Below are positions 1-8,183 of a stretch of 43,871 nt of DNA, piece after piece. Within the stretch, counting starts at the first letter, position 1, and every line of letters begins with the position of its first letter. A program made the position numbers and the translations under genes. This stretch comes from JAMOQA01 sp964420365 (GTDB lineage Bacteria; Acidobacteriota; Polarisedimenticolia; J045). The DNA lies in contig CAYQTA010000022.1 of the NCBI GenBank assembly GCA_964420365.1, forward strand, positions 1 through 43,871, in the 5' to 3' direction. The notes below the pieces were generated by a model, which did not search any database, was not told the origin of the DNA, and was given only the letters and a program-made list of their open reading frames with translations.

Positions 1-90
1 GAGGGCGGCGGCCACCAGGACGGCGGCGCCGACGAGAACGATGGCGATGGCCTCGCGGGCCCGGGACGACACGGGCATCTCCCTCGGCAT
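1..90 (-). CDS. N-terminal fragment of a membrane protein (possibly FtsK-like)
   Basis: The first 30 codons of a minus-strand gene that runs off the left edge of the window. The start ATG at 90 is preceded by a good GGAGGA ribosome binding site (103-98 on the minus strand). The peptide begins MPREMPVSSRAREAIAIV and continues as an uninterrupted hydrophobic stretch rich in Val, Ala and Leu, so the protein should begin with a short basic cytoplasmic segment followed by a transmembrane helix. The pattern (basic residues, Glu, then a long helix) resembles the beginning of FtsK/SpoIIIE DNA translocases, but 30 residues are too few for assignment. It is divergent from the secreted protein at 330. 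Confidence 0.5.
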   Translation of the reverse strand, partial: MPREMPVSSRAREAIAIVLVGAAVLVAAAL

Positions 91-329
91 GCGCTCCTCC
101 GGACCCACCTCGGCCCCGTGCCCGTCGCCCCGCGGTTCCCCGGCCGCGGGGCAACGGGGATGATACCGCGAAACGCGAACCCGCGGGAGCCCGGCCGGAT
201 CCCGCCAGGCGAACGCGGTCGCGGGCGTGTTTTCCGGTACCTGCGCCTGCACCGGACTTCCGCCTCCTTCCTTCGCCGCTGCGGTTGTCGTAAACTGGAC
301 TGCACGGTGTCAGAACAGGGGGTGGCCTC
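91..329. promoter_or_regulatory. Divergent intergenic region with hairpin and weak promoter
   Basis: This gene-free 239-base stretch separates two divergent genes. It contains a perfect 9-bp inverted repeat, GCCCCGCGG at 127-135 and CCGCGGGGC at 144-152 with an 8-base loop. A rightward -10-like element TAAACT lies at 291-296 with a poor -35 (TTCCTT, 268-273) at 17-bp spacing, which would start transcription about 27 bases before the ATG at 330. I see no RNA gene here. Confidence 0.4.
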
Positions 330-2081
330 ATGTCCAATCGTTTTCGCTGGATCGTCGGTTTCGTCGTGCTCGGGTGCCTGGTCGTGGCGGTGGCGTTTCC
401 CGCGCGCGCGGACGGGGAGGGTTTCGAGAGCGACTCCTTCACCGTAGCGTCCTACCCGGATGCCGCCCCGAAGTGGCCCTGCGTCGCCCGGGGTCCGGAA
501 GGCGATTTCGTGGTCGTCTGGGCCGGGCCGGACGACGACGGCTCCGGCATCTTCGCCCGGCGCTACGCCGCCGACGGGACGCCGCGGGGCGACGCCTTCG
601 CCGTCAACGACGTGACGACCGACGACCAGACGTGCCCTTCGGTGGCCCTGGCCGACGACGGGCGCTTCGTGGTCACGTGGGTCGATCATCGCGACGGGGC
701 TACCGACGCGGTCTACGCGAGGACGTTCGACGCCGGGGCCTCGCCCGAGGGCGCCTCCTTCCGCGTGGACGTTCCGTCCGACGGCTCGCGGCGCCTGGCG
801 GGGTCGCGGGCGGTGGCCTTCCTTCCGGACGGCGGGTTCGCGGTCGCCTGGGCCGTCATGGGAGGGGAGGGCCGGCCCGTGTACGGGCGCCTGTTCGACC
901 CGGACGGGACCCCGCGCGGGGAGCCGTTCCGGGTCGCCGACTGGGGCAACTATCCCTCGGTCGATCGGCGGGGCGGGGACCTGCTCTTCTCCTGGGGGGG
1001 AGGCCGGCATGCACGGGGCCGCCTGTACGACCTTTCCGGCAACCCGCGGGGGGAGGCCTTCGACGCCGGCGAGACCGAGGACGCGGTCTTCATCGCGGTG
1101 GAGGGACGGATCCGCCCCTCCGGTGATTTCGCCTTCGGGTACCCGCACAGCTACTGGGTGGACGAGTACGTCTTCTTCCACCACAAGGCCAGCCACGTTT
1201 CGCGGGACGGCGTGATCGAGAAGACGGTCGTCCTCGACGAGACGAACGAGACCGCCAACCAGGGCAACGAGTCGTGGCGGGTCGTTCCGCTGGTCGACCA
1301 CTGGGGCCGCATGACCGCCGTCTTCACCGACTTGGAGGGGTACAGCTCCTTCCCGGACCGGGTGCGGGCGCGGCGGTACGACGACGACTTCGAGGCGCAG
1401 GGCTTGTACTTCGATGTCGCGGCGAAGGCCCCGGGCGAGGACAGCCTGCGGTACGCGACGGCGGACCTCGACGGGGACGGGGACATCGTCATCGCCTGGA
1501 CCCGGATGGTGACGTTGTACACGGGTTCGCTGGAGGCCCGGCTGCTCTGCGCCTCTCTCGACACGGTCGGCCCGGCCGATACCGACGCCTGCGAGGGGGC
1601 GCGGGTCGAGCTGCGGGCGGAGACCCGCGGCAGGCCTCCGTTCACCTGGCAGTGGCGGAAGGACGGCGACGACCTCGAGGACGGAGACAACGTCTCCGGT
1701 GCGAACACGGACACCCTTGTCCTCGACCCGGTCCGGGCGGACGACGCCGGCTCGTACGACTGCGTCGTCCACGACGGTTGCCCGGACGTGCAGACGTACG
1801 TGACCCGTTCGGCGGCGCTGACCGTGCATGGGGCGATCCCGGAGGTTCCCGGGCTGATGCTCCGCAAGGAGAACCAGGGGAACGACCTGCACTTCACCTG
1901 GCAGGACGTGGAGAACGCGGTCGATTACGTGGTGCGGCAGGACACGGAGCCGGACGGGGCGTTCGATACCGTGACCGGCACGGCCGAGAGCGGGACCGAG
2001 GGGCTGACGGTCCCGATGCCGGAGGGACCGATCCTCTTCTTCAAGGTCCACGGCCGGAACCCGGGCTGCGAGGGGCCGTAG
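330..2081 (+). CDS. Secreted multi-domain protein: beta-propeller-like repeats, Ig-like and Fn3-like domains
   Basis: A 583-residue exported protein of unknown function. Residues 1-27 form a typical signal peptide (basic n-region, long hydrophobic core, AxA cleavage site ending FPARA). Residues about 40-270 carry repeated units of 45-50 residues with the pattern P-S-V-A, D-G-x-F-V-V-x-W, then Y-A-R-x-x-x-x-x-G-x-P-x-G, which looks like blades of a beta-propeller. Residues about 410-497 are an Ig-like domain (W-Q-W-x-K-D-G core, D-A-G-S-Y-D-C motif, cysteines consistent with the domain disulfide). Residues 500-583 resemble a fibronectin type III fold ending NPGCEGP. Such proteins are common surface or periplasmic factors in Acidobacteriota-like genomes. 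Its 3' end overlaps the convergent gene at 2041 by 41 bases. Function could be adhesion or ligand binding; no catalytic motif is visible. Confidence 0.75.
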   Translation: MSNRFRWIVGFVVLGCLVVAVAFPARADGEGFESDSFTVASYPDAAPKWPCVARGPEGDFVVVWAGPDDDGSGIFARRYAADGTPRGDAFAVNDVTTDDQTCPSVALADDGRFVVTWVDHRDGATDAVYARTFDAGASPEGASFRVDVPSDGSRRLAGSRAVAFLPDGGFAVAWAVMGGEGRPVYGRLFDPDGTPRGEPFRVADWGNYPSVDRRGGDLLFSWGGGRHARGRLYDLSGNPRGEAFDAGETEDAVFIAVEGRIRPSGDFAFGYPHSYWVDEYVFFHHKASHVSRDGVIEKTVVLDETNETANQGNESWRVVPLVDHWGRMTAVFTDLEGYSSFPDRVRARRYDDDFEAQGLYFDVAAKAPGEDSLRYATADLDGDGDIVIAWTRMVTLYTGSLEARLLCASLDTVGPADTDACEGARVELRAETRGRPPFTWQWRKDGDDLEDGDNVSGANTDTLVLDPVRADDAGSYDCVVHDGCPDVQTYVTRSAALTVHGAIPEVPGLMLRKENQGNDLHFTWQDVENAVDYVVRQDTEPDGAFDTVTGTAESGTEGLTVPMPEGPILFFKVHGRNPGCEGP

Positions 2082-4113
2082 GTCCTTCCCCGCGGCCCGG
2101 GCCGCCCGGATGCCCGGGGAGGGCGCCGAGGATCCGCAGGTTGTGGCGGACCACCGGGTCGTCCGGGTCGAGGGCGAGTGCCTCGCGGAAGTGGCGGACC
2201 ATTCCGTCCCGGTCGCCCCGGAGGCAGGCGATGTTCGCCCGGTACTTCGGCACGAGCGGGAGCCCCGGATCGATCCAGGCCGCCTCGTCTAGCAGGTTCT
2301 CGGCCTCGTCCAGGTTTCCCTTCCGCGCCGCCTCCGCCGCCCTCCGGGCGATCCGGGCCGCGAGCTGGCGGTTCGGGGAGACCGGGCGGGGCGGGCCGAG
2401 CTGCTCGAGCATCCTGCGGGCCTCGGCGAGGCCCGGGTCCAGCGAGAGGGCACGCTCCGCCGCCGCCCTCGCTTCCCGGTACCGCTCGAGCTCGAGGAGG
2501 GCGATCGCCCGATCGTAGTGGTAGACGGCCGTCGCCGGGGAGAGCTCGATCGCCCGGTCGAACTGCTCGAGGGCTTCCGCCGGTCGTCCGAGCATGCCGA
2601 GGACGGTCCCGAGGGCCCCGTGCACCGGGGGGACGTCCGGCGCCTCCCGCTCGAGCCCCCGCAGCGTCTCGAGGGCCTCCGCGATCCGCCCCGCGCGGAC
2701 GAGGTCCCGGGTCGCGAGAAGCCGCGCGCGAAGGGTCGGGCGGTACCGCTCCCCGCCCCGCTGCCTCCCGGGCGGCGCACCGCCGCCGACGTAGCCGAGG
2801 CTCCGCAGGTGCTCGATCAGCGCGTCGTCGGTCGCCGCTCCGCCTTCCGCCTCGGCCAGCAGCGTCTCCGGGGGCGTCCACGGGGCGGGCGGCACCCGGG
2901 GGGGGACGTCCACGTCGACCACCTCGTCGAGCACGCGGCCCGGCATGTCGGTGGCGGCCGGCAGCCCGAGCAGCGCGAGCACGGTGGGCGCGATGTCGTG
3001 GACGCGCGCGCCCCGCGGGCGCGCCCCGCGCCGCACGCGCGCGCCCCACAGGCCGAGGATCCCGGGAGCCCGGTGTTGCCGGGCCCCGGCGGCCAGGGGG
3101 TGGCCCGCCTTCCGCGGATCGTCGGGAAGCTGGCCCAGCCGAAACCCGTGGTCGGAGAGCACGACGATCGTCGTCCGCGCATCCGCCGTGTCCATGAAGC
3201 GCCCGAGCATCCGGTCGGCGAGAACGTAGACCGCGTCGACGGCGGCTCCCCAGCGGCGCTGGTCCGCGGCGAGCCTGCCGCCGAGCCCCTCGACCCGCCA
3301 CAGGTGCCCGAACAGGTGGCTGATCGTGTCGGTCGCCTCGACGTAGGCCAGGAGCAGGTCCGGCCGATCGGTCTTCCACAGGTGGCGGGAGAGGCGGTCG
3401 ACCGCGATCGCGGTCGACCAGGCCCACAGGAAGTGGGCGGCCGGGTCCTCGAAGTCCGGTCGTTCCGGGAGGGTCGCGGGGTCGATCTCGACGAACGGCC
3501 GGAGGCCGGCCGGGTCGATCCCGCGGACATCCGGCAGGAAGCGCAGGACCTCGTCCAGCCGATCCGGCGGCCAGGCGAGCCCGTGGAGGCCGGCCGCGGC
3601 CCCGGTTTCCTCGTGGAGGAAGTGGTACCCGAACCGGTCCGAGACGAGGACCCCCCGCACCGGTTCGGCTGGCCAGGTCGCCCACCAGGCGACGACCGCC
3701 ACGCGGCGGCCGGCATCGCTTGCCCGGTTCCACAGCGCCGGTTCCCGGCGGGCGACCGAGGGGATCGGCACCTCGCGGCCCGTCTCCCGGTCGAGGACGA
3801 CGAAGTCGGTGATCCCGTGCCGCGCCGGCTCGTACCCGGTCGCAACGGTCGTCCAGATCCTCGGGCTCAACATCGGCTCGAGGGTGGCGAGGTCGCCGAA
3901 GGCGCCCTCCTCGATCAGCCGGGCGAAGTGCGGGAGCCGGCCCTCGTCGACGAGGATCCGGACGGCCTCCGGGTCCATCCCGTCGAACCCGAGCACGACG
4001 ACCCGGCCCAAACCCGGGGAGGGGGGGGCTCCACCGCACCCGGCGACGAGCAGCCCGGCGAGGCAGATGGCGGCGATGGCGGCGATGAGGCGCATCGGGA
4101 CCCATCGTCCCAC
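2041..4113 (-). CDS. Lipoprotein of the alkaline phosphatase superfamily (type I phosphodiesterase) with TPR tail
   Basis: A 690-residue protein predicted to be lipid-anchored: a signal peptide ends in lipobox LVAGC near residue 26. Residues about 35-370 match the type I phosphodiesterase/nucleotide pyrophosphatase fold: the first metal-site motif VVVLGFDGMD, a nucleophile region SPRIWTTVATG followed by P-x-R-H-G-I, a metal-binding D-T-I-S-H, and the late motif VVLSDHGF. Residues about 440-640 are tetratricopeptide repeats (for example A-L-E-Q-F-D-R-A-I-E-L-S-P), presumably for protein-protein contacts. Substrate cannot be told; phosphodiester, pyrophosphate or phosphonate hydrolysis is possible. 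The start is ambiguous between ATG 4113 and ATG 4095; the latter gives a more usual signal peptide. It lies 26 bases downstream of the small Cys/His gene on the same strand, so they probably share a transcript. Confidence 0.8.
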   Translation of the reverse strand: MGRWVPMRLIAAIAAICLAGLLVAGCGGAPPSPGLGRVVVLGFDGMDPEAVRILVDEGRLPHFARLIEEGAFGDLATLEPMLSPRIWTTVATGYEPARHGITDFVVLDRETGREVPIPSVARREPALWNRASDAGRRVAVVAWWATWPAEPVRGVLVSDRFGYHFLHEETGAAAGLHGLAWPPDRLDEVLRFLPDVRGIDPAGLRPFVEIDPATLPERPDFEDPAAHFLWAWSTAIAVDRLSRHLWKTDRPDLLLAYVEATDTISHLFGHLWRVEGLGGRLAADQRRWGAAVDAVYVLADRMLGRFMDTADARTTIVVLSDHGFRLGQLPDDPRKAGHPLAAGARQHRAPGILGLWGARVRRGARPRGARVHDIAPTVLALLGLPAATDMPGRVLDEVVDVDVPPRVPPAPWTPPETLLAEAEGGAATDDALIEHLRSLGYVGGGAPPGRQRGGERYRPTLRARLLATRDLVRAGRIAEALETLRGLEREAPDVPPVHGALGTVLGMLGRPAEALEQFDRAIELSPATAVYHYDRAIALLELERYREARAAAERALSLDPGLAEARRMLEQLGPPRPVSPNRQLAARIARRAAEAARKGNLDEAENLLDEAAWIDPGLPLVPKYRANIACLRGDRDGMVRHFREALALDPDDPVVRHNLRILGALPGHPGGPGRGEGPTAPRSPGSGRGP

Positions 4114-4139
4114 GAAACGGACCCGCGGTCAGGGCCCGC

Positions 4140-4364
4140 CTACTCCTCGACGTAGACGCGGGTGTCCTCGGGGATGCCGTGGAGGTTGATCGTGCGGCGG
4201 CGGTCCTGGTCGACGAGCATCTCGTTGATCTGCCCGTTCGGGAGCAGCTCGCCCCGCAGGTAGCACTCGAAGTGGAAGCGGCAGAACCCCTCGGCGTGGA
4301 CCGGTTCCTGGCAGCGGAGGGTACCGCCGAGGCTGGTGCGGAAGCGGCAGGTCTCGGTCGCCAT
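4140..4364 (-). CDS. Small Cys/His protein, unknown function
   Basis: A 74-residue soluble protein. The ATG at 4364 has a well placed GGGAGGCGAG Shine-Dalgarno, better than the upstream in-frame ATG at 4442, which would also overlap the divergent gene. The N-terminal half holds T-C-R-F, R-C-Q-E and C-R-F-H-F-E-C, a Cys/His spacing that could bind a single zinc ion, followed by a polar region (LLPNGQINEMLVDQDRR) and an acidic C-terminus. I do not recognise the family. It is the first gene of a likely two-gene minus-strand unit with the phosphodiesterase lipoprotein. A minus-strand -10-like TATCTT lies at 4396-4391. Confidence 0.6.
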   Translation of the reverse strand: MATETCRFRTSLGGTLRCQEPVHAEGFCRFHFECYLRGELLPNGQINEMLVDQDRRRTINLHGIPEDTRVYVEE

Positions 4365-4390
4365 CTCTCGCCTCCCGGGAAAGGAGACGC

Positions 4391-4426
4391 AAGATAGCAC
4401 ACCCGCCACCGGGGCGGGTGTATCCT
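4391..4426. promoter_or_regulatory. Divergent promoter region with 9-bp inverted repeat
   Basis: The 68-base gap between two divergent genes holds a minus-strand TATCTT (4396-4391) and a plus-strand TATCCT (4421-4426). Between them is a perfect inverted repeat, ACACCCGCC (4399-4407) and GGCGGGTGT (4413-4421), with a 5-base loop, which could be an operator for both genes. The plus-strand -10 ends only 6 bases before the ATG at 4433. Confidence 0.4.
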
Positions 4427-4432
4427 GCCGCC

Positions 4433-4771
4433 ATGGAACCATTCCCCCCGGGGCGCCGGCGTCGTCGCGGCGCGTTCGTACCGATCTCCCGGGTGCCCCT
4501 TCCCCCCGGGGCGCCGGCCGGGTTGCGCCACGCGCTGCGCCTCGCCCGGCTCAGGGAAGCCCTCGGTCCGGCACTGGGACCGCTGGTTCGAGACTGGCGT
4601 CACCACGGCGACGAGGTCGTGCTCGTTCTCGCGGATTCGTCCCGGTTCGCCCGGCTTGTCGCGGGGATGGAGGCGGAGCTTCGCGCGGCGGTATCCCGGG
4701 CCCTCGGACGGGAGATCGTCCGGGTTGCCGTTCGTTCCGCGCCGATTGACAGCACCCCGGAGGAACGGTAG
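4433..4771 (+). CDS. DciA-like (DUF721) protein
   Basis: A 112-residue basic protein. The core, about residues 30-105, shows the DUF721/DciA pattern: LREALGPALGPLV, then D-E-V-V-L-V-L-A-D-S-S-R-F-A-x-L, then M-E-A-E-L-R-A-A-V-S-R-A-L-G and a closing V-R-V-A-V-R-S strand. DciA loads or stabilises the replicative helicase DnaB in most bacteria lacking DnaC/DnaI. The match is by pattern only and the sequence is divergent. An in-frame GTG at 4418 lies inside a hairpin and overlaps the -10 element, so ATG 4433 is preferred; no Shine-Dalgarno precedes it, consistent with a leaderless transcript. Its stop codon forms part of the -10 of the next promoter. Confidence 0.5.
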   Translation: MEPFPPGRRRRRGAFVPISRVPLPPGAPAGLRHALRLARLREALGPALGPLVRDWRHHGDEVVLVLADSSRFARLVAGMEAELRAAVSRALGREIVRVAVRSAPIDSTPEER

Positions 4772-4774
4772 ATA
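4746..4774 (+). promoter_or_regulatory. Strong sigma70-type promoter for the ABC exporter operon
   Basis: A perfect -35 TTGACA (4746-4751), 17-bp spacer and -10 TAGATA (4769-4774). The TAG of the -10 is also the stop codon of the DciA-like gene. Transcription would start near 4782, leaving a leader of about 57 bases before the ATG at 4839. Confidence 0.75.
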
Positions 4775-4838
4775 CCCCGTTGCATCCCCGGCAGTTCCGG
4801 GCGAACGGGCGGAGTGCGGCCCGGGAGGACCACGACGG

Positions 4839-5819
4839 ATGGACGCTTCCCTGACCGGCCCCGGGGAGGGGCGTCGCGCGGGCAGCCGCGTGCCGATGAT
4901 CGAGATCCGGGACCTGCGCAAGGTCTACGGCCAGCACGAGGCGCTGCGCGGCATCTCCTTCACCGTCTACCGGGGCGAGATCCTCGGCTTCCTCGGTCCC
5001 AACGGGGCGGGGAAGTCGACGACGATGAAGATCATGACCGGCCTGACGCCGCCGACGGCCGGGTCGGCGCGGCTGGCCGGGTACGACGTCCTGGACGAAC
5101 CCCTCGAGGTCCGGCGCCGGATCGGGTACCTGCCGGAGGTTCCGCCCCTCTACCCGGAGATGGTGGTGACCGACTACCTGTCGTTCGCCGCCGAGATCCG
5201 GGGGGTTCCGCGCTCGCGCCGCCGGGCGGCGATCGACGCGGCGGTCGAGCGCTGCGGCCTCGGGGAGGTGCGGAAGCGCCTGGTGGGCAACCTCTCCAAG
5301 GGATATCGCCAGCGCGTCGGTCTCGCCCAGGCGGTGATCCACGACCCGGAAATCCTGATCCTCGACGAGCCGACCGTCGGGCTCGACCCGACGCAGGTGA
5401 TCGAGATCCGCTCGATCGTCCGGGAGATCGGCCGCGAGCGGACGGTGATCCTCTCGAGCCACATTCTCCCGGAGGTCCAGGCGACCTGCCACCGGGTGGT
5501 GATCATCAACCGGGGAGCGGTCGTCGCGGAGGGCGACATCGAGACGCTGCTCTCCCGGGGCGGGCGGAGCGTCGTGGCCCGGCTTCGCCGGCCTCCCGCC
5601 GACCCGGGCGAGCTGGCCGGGCTGCCGGGAGTCGAGCAGGCCGTGCCCCTCGAGGCGGACCGGTGGCGCCTCGTGGTGGAGCCGGACCCGGACACCCGGG
5701 AGCGCCTGGTACGGGAGCTGGCCACCGGGCCGTGGGGGCTCCTCGAGGTGATGCCGGAGATGACCACCCTCGAGGAGGTGTTCCGCGAGGTCGTGCTCAA
5801 GGAGGAGGCCCCCCGATGA
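4839..5819 (+). CDS. ABC transporter ATP-binding protein (GldA/Nos-type)
   Basis: A 326-residue cytoplasmic ATPase that would power an ABC-2 type exporter. Visible motifs: Walker A GPNGAGKST near residue 55, the Q-loop replaced by E in YLPEVPPLY, signature LSKGYRQR, Walker B ILILDEPTVGLDP, D-loop and switch histidine in ILSSHILPE. About 75 residues beyond the nucleotide-binding core form the C-terminal extension common in GldA/NosF/CcmA-like subunits. Start at ATG 4839 is chosen for its GGGAGGA site 9 bases upstream; ATG 4896 is an alternative without such a site. It is the first of four overlapping or abutting genes (ATGA overlap with the permease). Confidence 0.93.
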   Translation: MDASLTGPGEGRRAGSRVPMIEIRDLRKVYGQHEALRGISFTVYRGEILGFLGPNGAGKSTTMKIMTGLTPPTAGSARLAGYDVLDEPLEVRRRIGYLPEVPPLYPEMVVTDYLSFAAEIRGVPRSRRRAAIDAAVERCGLGEVRKRLVGNLSKGYRQRVGLAQAVIHDPEILILDEPTVGLDPTQVIEIRSIVREIGRERTVILSSHILPEVQATCHRVVIINRGAVVAEGDIETLLSRGGRSVVARLRRPPADPGELAGLPGVEQAVPLEADRWRLVVEPDPDTRERLVRELATGPWGLLEVMPEMTTLEEVFREVVLKEEAPR

Positions 5820-6577
5820 GATTCGTCTGGGCGCTCTTCAAGCGGGAGGTGAAGTCGTACTTCGTCTCCCCGATCGCCTACACCGCGATCGCCGGGTTCC
5901 TGGCGATCCAGGGCGTGCTGTTCATGGCCGCGCTCTCCCAGTACCAGCGGCTGGTGATCAGGGCGGCGACGAACCCGCTCCTCCAGGTCCCCGGGGCGGA
6001 GGCGATCGTCCGCAGCATGTTCGGCTCGGACGTGATCTGGGCCCTGCTGCTCATCGTGCCCCTGCTGACGATGCGGCTCCTCGCCGAGGAACGGAAGCAG
6101 CATACCGCCGAGCTCCTGTTGACCGCCCCGATGACCACCCGGCAGCTGGTCCTCGGGAAGTTCCTCGGGTCGACCTTCGTGCTGCTCGTCATGCTGCTGC
6201 TCGCGGGCTGGATGCCGATGCTCCTCCGGGCCTGGGGAGATGCCGACCCCGCGCCGATCATCACGGGGTACCTCGGGGCGCTGCTCTACGGGATGCTGCT
6301 CCTGTCGATCGGGCTGCTCGCCTCGAGCCTGACCGACAGCACGTTCCTCGCCGCGTTCCTGGCGCTCGTCTTCGTCGTCGTCCTCAACGTGGCGGGAAAC
6401 ATGGCCTCCCAGGTGCCGGTGATCGGGCAGAACCTCCAGCAGCTGACCCCCACCGCCAACCTCGGCCGCCTGGCCCAGGGCGTGATCGATTCCCAGGCGG
6501 TGATCTACTTCCTCTCGACGACCGCGTTCGTCCTCGACCTGACCGCCCGGGTCGTCGACAGCCAGCGGTGGAGGTGA
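5816..6577 (+). CDS. ABC-2 type transporter permease (GldF-like)
   Basis: A 253-residue integral membrane protein with about six hydrophobic helices. The N-terminus MRFVWALFKREVKSYFVSP is the characteristic amphipathic lead-in of ABC-2 permeases of the GldF/NosY type, and the loop MRLLAEERKQHTAELLLTAP is the conserved cytoplasmic coupling segment. The ATG overlaps the ATPase stop in an ATGA junction, implying translational coupling and equimolar production. It should form the membrane channel with the ATPase. In Bacteroidota the homologous GldFG-A set is linked to gliding motility; in other phyla the substrate is unknown. Confidence 0.9.
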   Translation: MRFVWALFKREVKSYFVSPIAYTAIAGFLAIQGVLFMAALSQYQRLVIRAATNPLLQVPGAEAIVRSMFGSDVIWALLLIVPLLTMRLLAEERKQHTAELLLTAPMTTRQLVLGKFLGSTFVLLVMLLLAGWMPMLLRAWGDADPAPIITGYLGALLYGMLLLSIGLLASSLTDSTFLAAFLALVFVVVLNVAGNMASQVPVIGQNLQQLTPTANLGRLAQGVIDSQAVIYFLSTTAFVLDLTARVVDSQRWR

Positions 6578-6581
6578 GCCG

Positions 6582-8183
6582 ATGAAGAAACTCGGGTTCC
6601 TCGCCTGGCCGCTCGGCCTCTCGCTCCTCGTCGTCGGGGCGGGTTGGGCGTCCCTCGCTCCCCGGGCGCTGCCCTGGCTCTACCGCGGCGCCCTGGTCGC
6701 CGGGCTGGTCCTGGCGGCGATCGGGCTGTGGGCCCGCCGGGAGACCCTGTTCGCTCCGGGCGGCGGCAAGAAGGTGCGCCTCGGCGCGAGCGCGATGGCC
6801 GGCACCGGGATGGCCCTGGTCATCCTGTTGCTGGTCAACTTTGCCGCCGCCCGGTACCGCGACCAGTGGGACCTGACCCGCACCCGCGCCTTCACGCTGC
6901 ACCCGGTCACGCTGCGCGTCCTCGAGAAGATCGAGGACCCGGTGGACGTCTACGCCTTCTTCCCGGCGAGTGACCCGCTGACCGTCCGCACCGTGCGCGA
7001 ACTCTACGAGCTGTTCGCCTACCACCAGCCGCTCCTGAAGGTCGAGGTCGTCGATCCGAACCGGAGGCCGGACCTCGTGGAGAAGGCCGGGGTCACCGGG
7101 ACGAACGTGACGGTGGTCCTCTGCGGCGACCGGAAGGTGGTCTTTCCCGGGTACGACGAGGCGGACCTGGCGGCGGCGCTCCTCGAGGTGACCCGGAAGG
7201 AGCCGAAGAAGGTCTACTGGGTGATCGGCCACGGGGAGCGGCAGATCGACGTTCCAGGGGGGCGCGGCTACCAGCGGTTCCGGCAGGAGCTGAAAAAGGA
7301 GTACTACCGCCTCGAGACCCTCTCCCTGGGAGCCGGCGAGGAGGTGCCGGCCGATGCCTCGCTGGTCGTCTTCGCCGATCCCGGGAGGTCCCTCTCCCCG
7401 GTGGAGGCGGCGATCTACGATCGCTGGCTGCGCCGGGGGGGGCGCGCGCTGGTCCTGGTCGACGTCGACTTCGCCCAGCGGGCGGACGAGGCGAACCGGA
7501 TGGCCGCCCTGCTCGACCGGTGGGGCCTGCGGCCGTTCCCGGGGCTCGTGTTCGACCCGCGTTCGCGGACCGGCGAGCAGGACCCGCGGATCGTCGTCGG
7601 CGACGTGTTCGGCAAGCATCCCGCGGTCTCCTCCCTCGAGGGAAGCCTCGCCATCTTCCCGTTCGCGCGGCCGGTGGAGTTCTTCGAGGTCCCGGACGAC
7701 CGGCAGATCTTCCACCACGTCCTCGTCCGGGTCGGGCCCGACCCGGAGGGGAAGGGCCGGGATCCGTACGTCGACACGAACCTCGCCCGGGCCGAGGGGA
7801 GCACCACCCTCGACGAGGATGCCCGGCGGGCCTGGGGCGGCAGGCCGATCAACCTCGTGGTCGCCGCCTTCCGCAAGTTCGAGCCGCCGCCGGGCTCGCG
7901 TCTCGCCGGCCGCGAGGCCCGGGTGGTCTGCGCCGGGGACGCCGACTTCCTCGACGACGAGAACTTCGACCGGCAGGCCAACCGCGAGCTGGCGATGAAC
8001 CTGGTCCACTGGCTGACCGGCGAGGAGCTGCTGATCCGGCGGGAGGGCGAGAAGAAGCTGGCGAAGCTGGCGATGAAGATCGAGCCGGAGCAGTGGCGTT
8101 TCGCGTTCGCGATGGTCCTGACCCTGCCGATCGCGATCTTCCTCGCCGGCTGGGTCGTCTGGTTCCTCAGGAGGTCCAAGTGA
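6582..8183 (+). CDS. GldG-like ABC transporter auxiliary protein
   Basis: A 533-residue membrane-anchored protein. Two hydrophobic helices lie near residues 5-48 and a third at about 72-90; a large exported or periplasmic domain follows (about 95-500), beginning R-D-Q-W-D-L-T-R-T-R-A-F-T-L-H, the hallmark opening of the GldG/ABC_transp_aux family. The middle resembles the glutamine-amidotransferase-like fold of that family (VYWVIGHGERQ; SLVVFADPG; ALVLVDVDF). A C-terminal helix (about 508-530) ends in RRSK. It starts 4 bases after the permease stop. Role in the exporter is presumed structural or substrate-recruiting. Confidence 0.87.
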   Translation: MKKLGFLAWPLGLSLLVVGAGWASLAPRALPWLYRGALVAGLVLAAIGLWARRETLFAPGGGKKVRLGASAMAGTGMALVILLLVNFAAARYRDQWDLTRTRAFTLHPVTLRVLEKIEDPVDVYAFFPASDPLTVRTVRELYELFAYHQPLLKVEVVDPNRRPDLVEKAGVTGTNVTVVLCGDRKVVFPGYDEADLAAALLEVTRKEPKKVYWVIGHGERQIDVPGGRGYQRFRQELKKEYYRLETLSLGAGEEVPADASLVVFADPGRSLSPVEAAIYDRWLRRGGRALVLVDVDFAQRADEANRMAALLDRWGLRPFPGLVFDPRSRTGEQDPRIVVGDVFGKHPAVSSLEGSLAIFPFARPVEFFEVPDDRQIFHHVLVRVGPDPEGKGRDPYVDTNLARAEGSTTLDEDARRAWGGRPINLVVAAFRKFEPPPGSRLAGREARVVCAGDADFLDDENFDRQANRELAMNLVHWLTGEELLIRREGEKKLAKLAMKIEPEQWRFAFAMVLTLPIAIFLAGWVVWFLRRSK

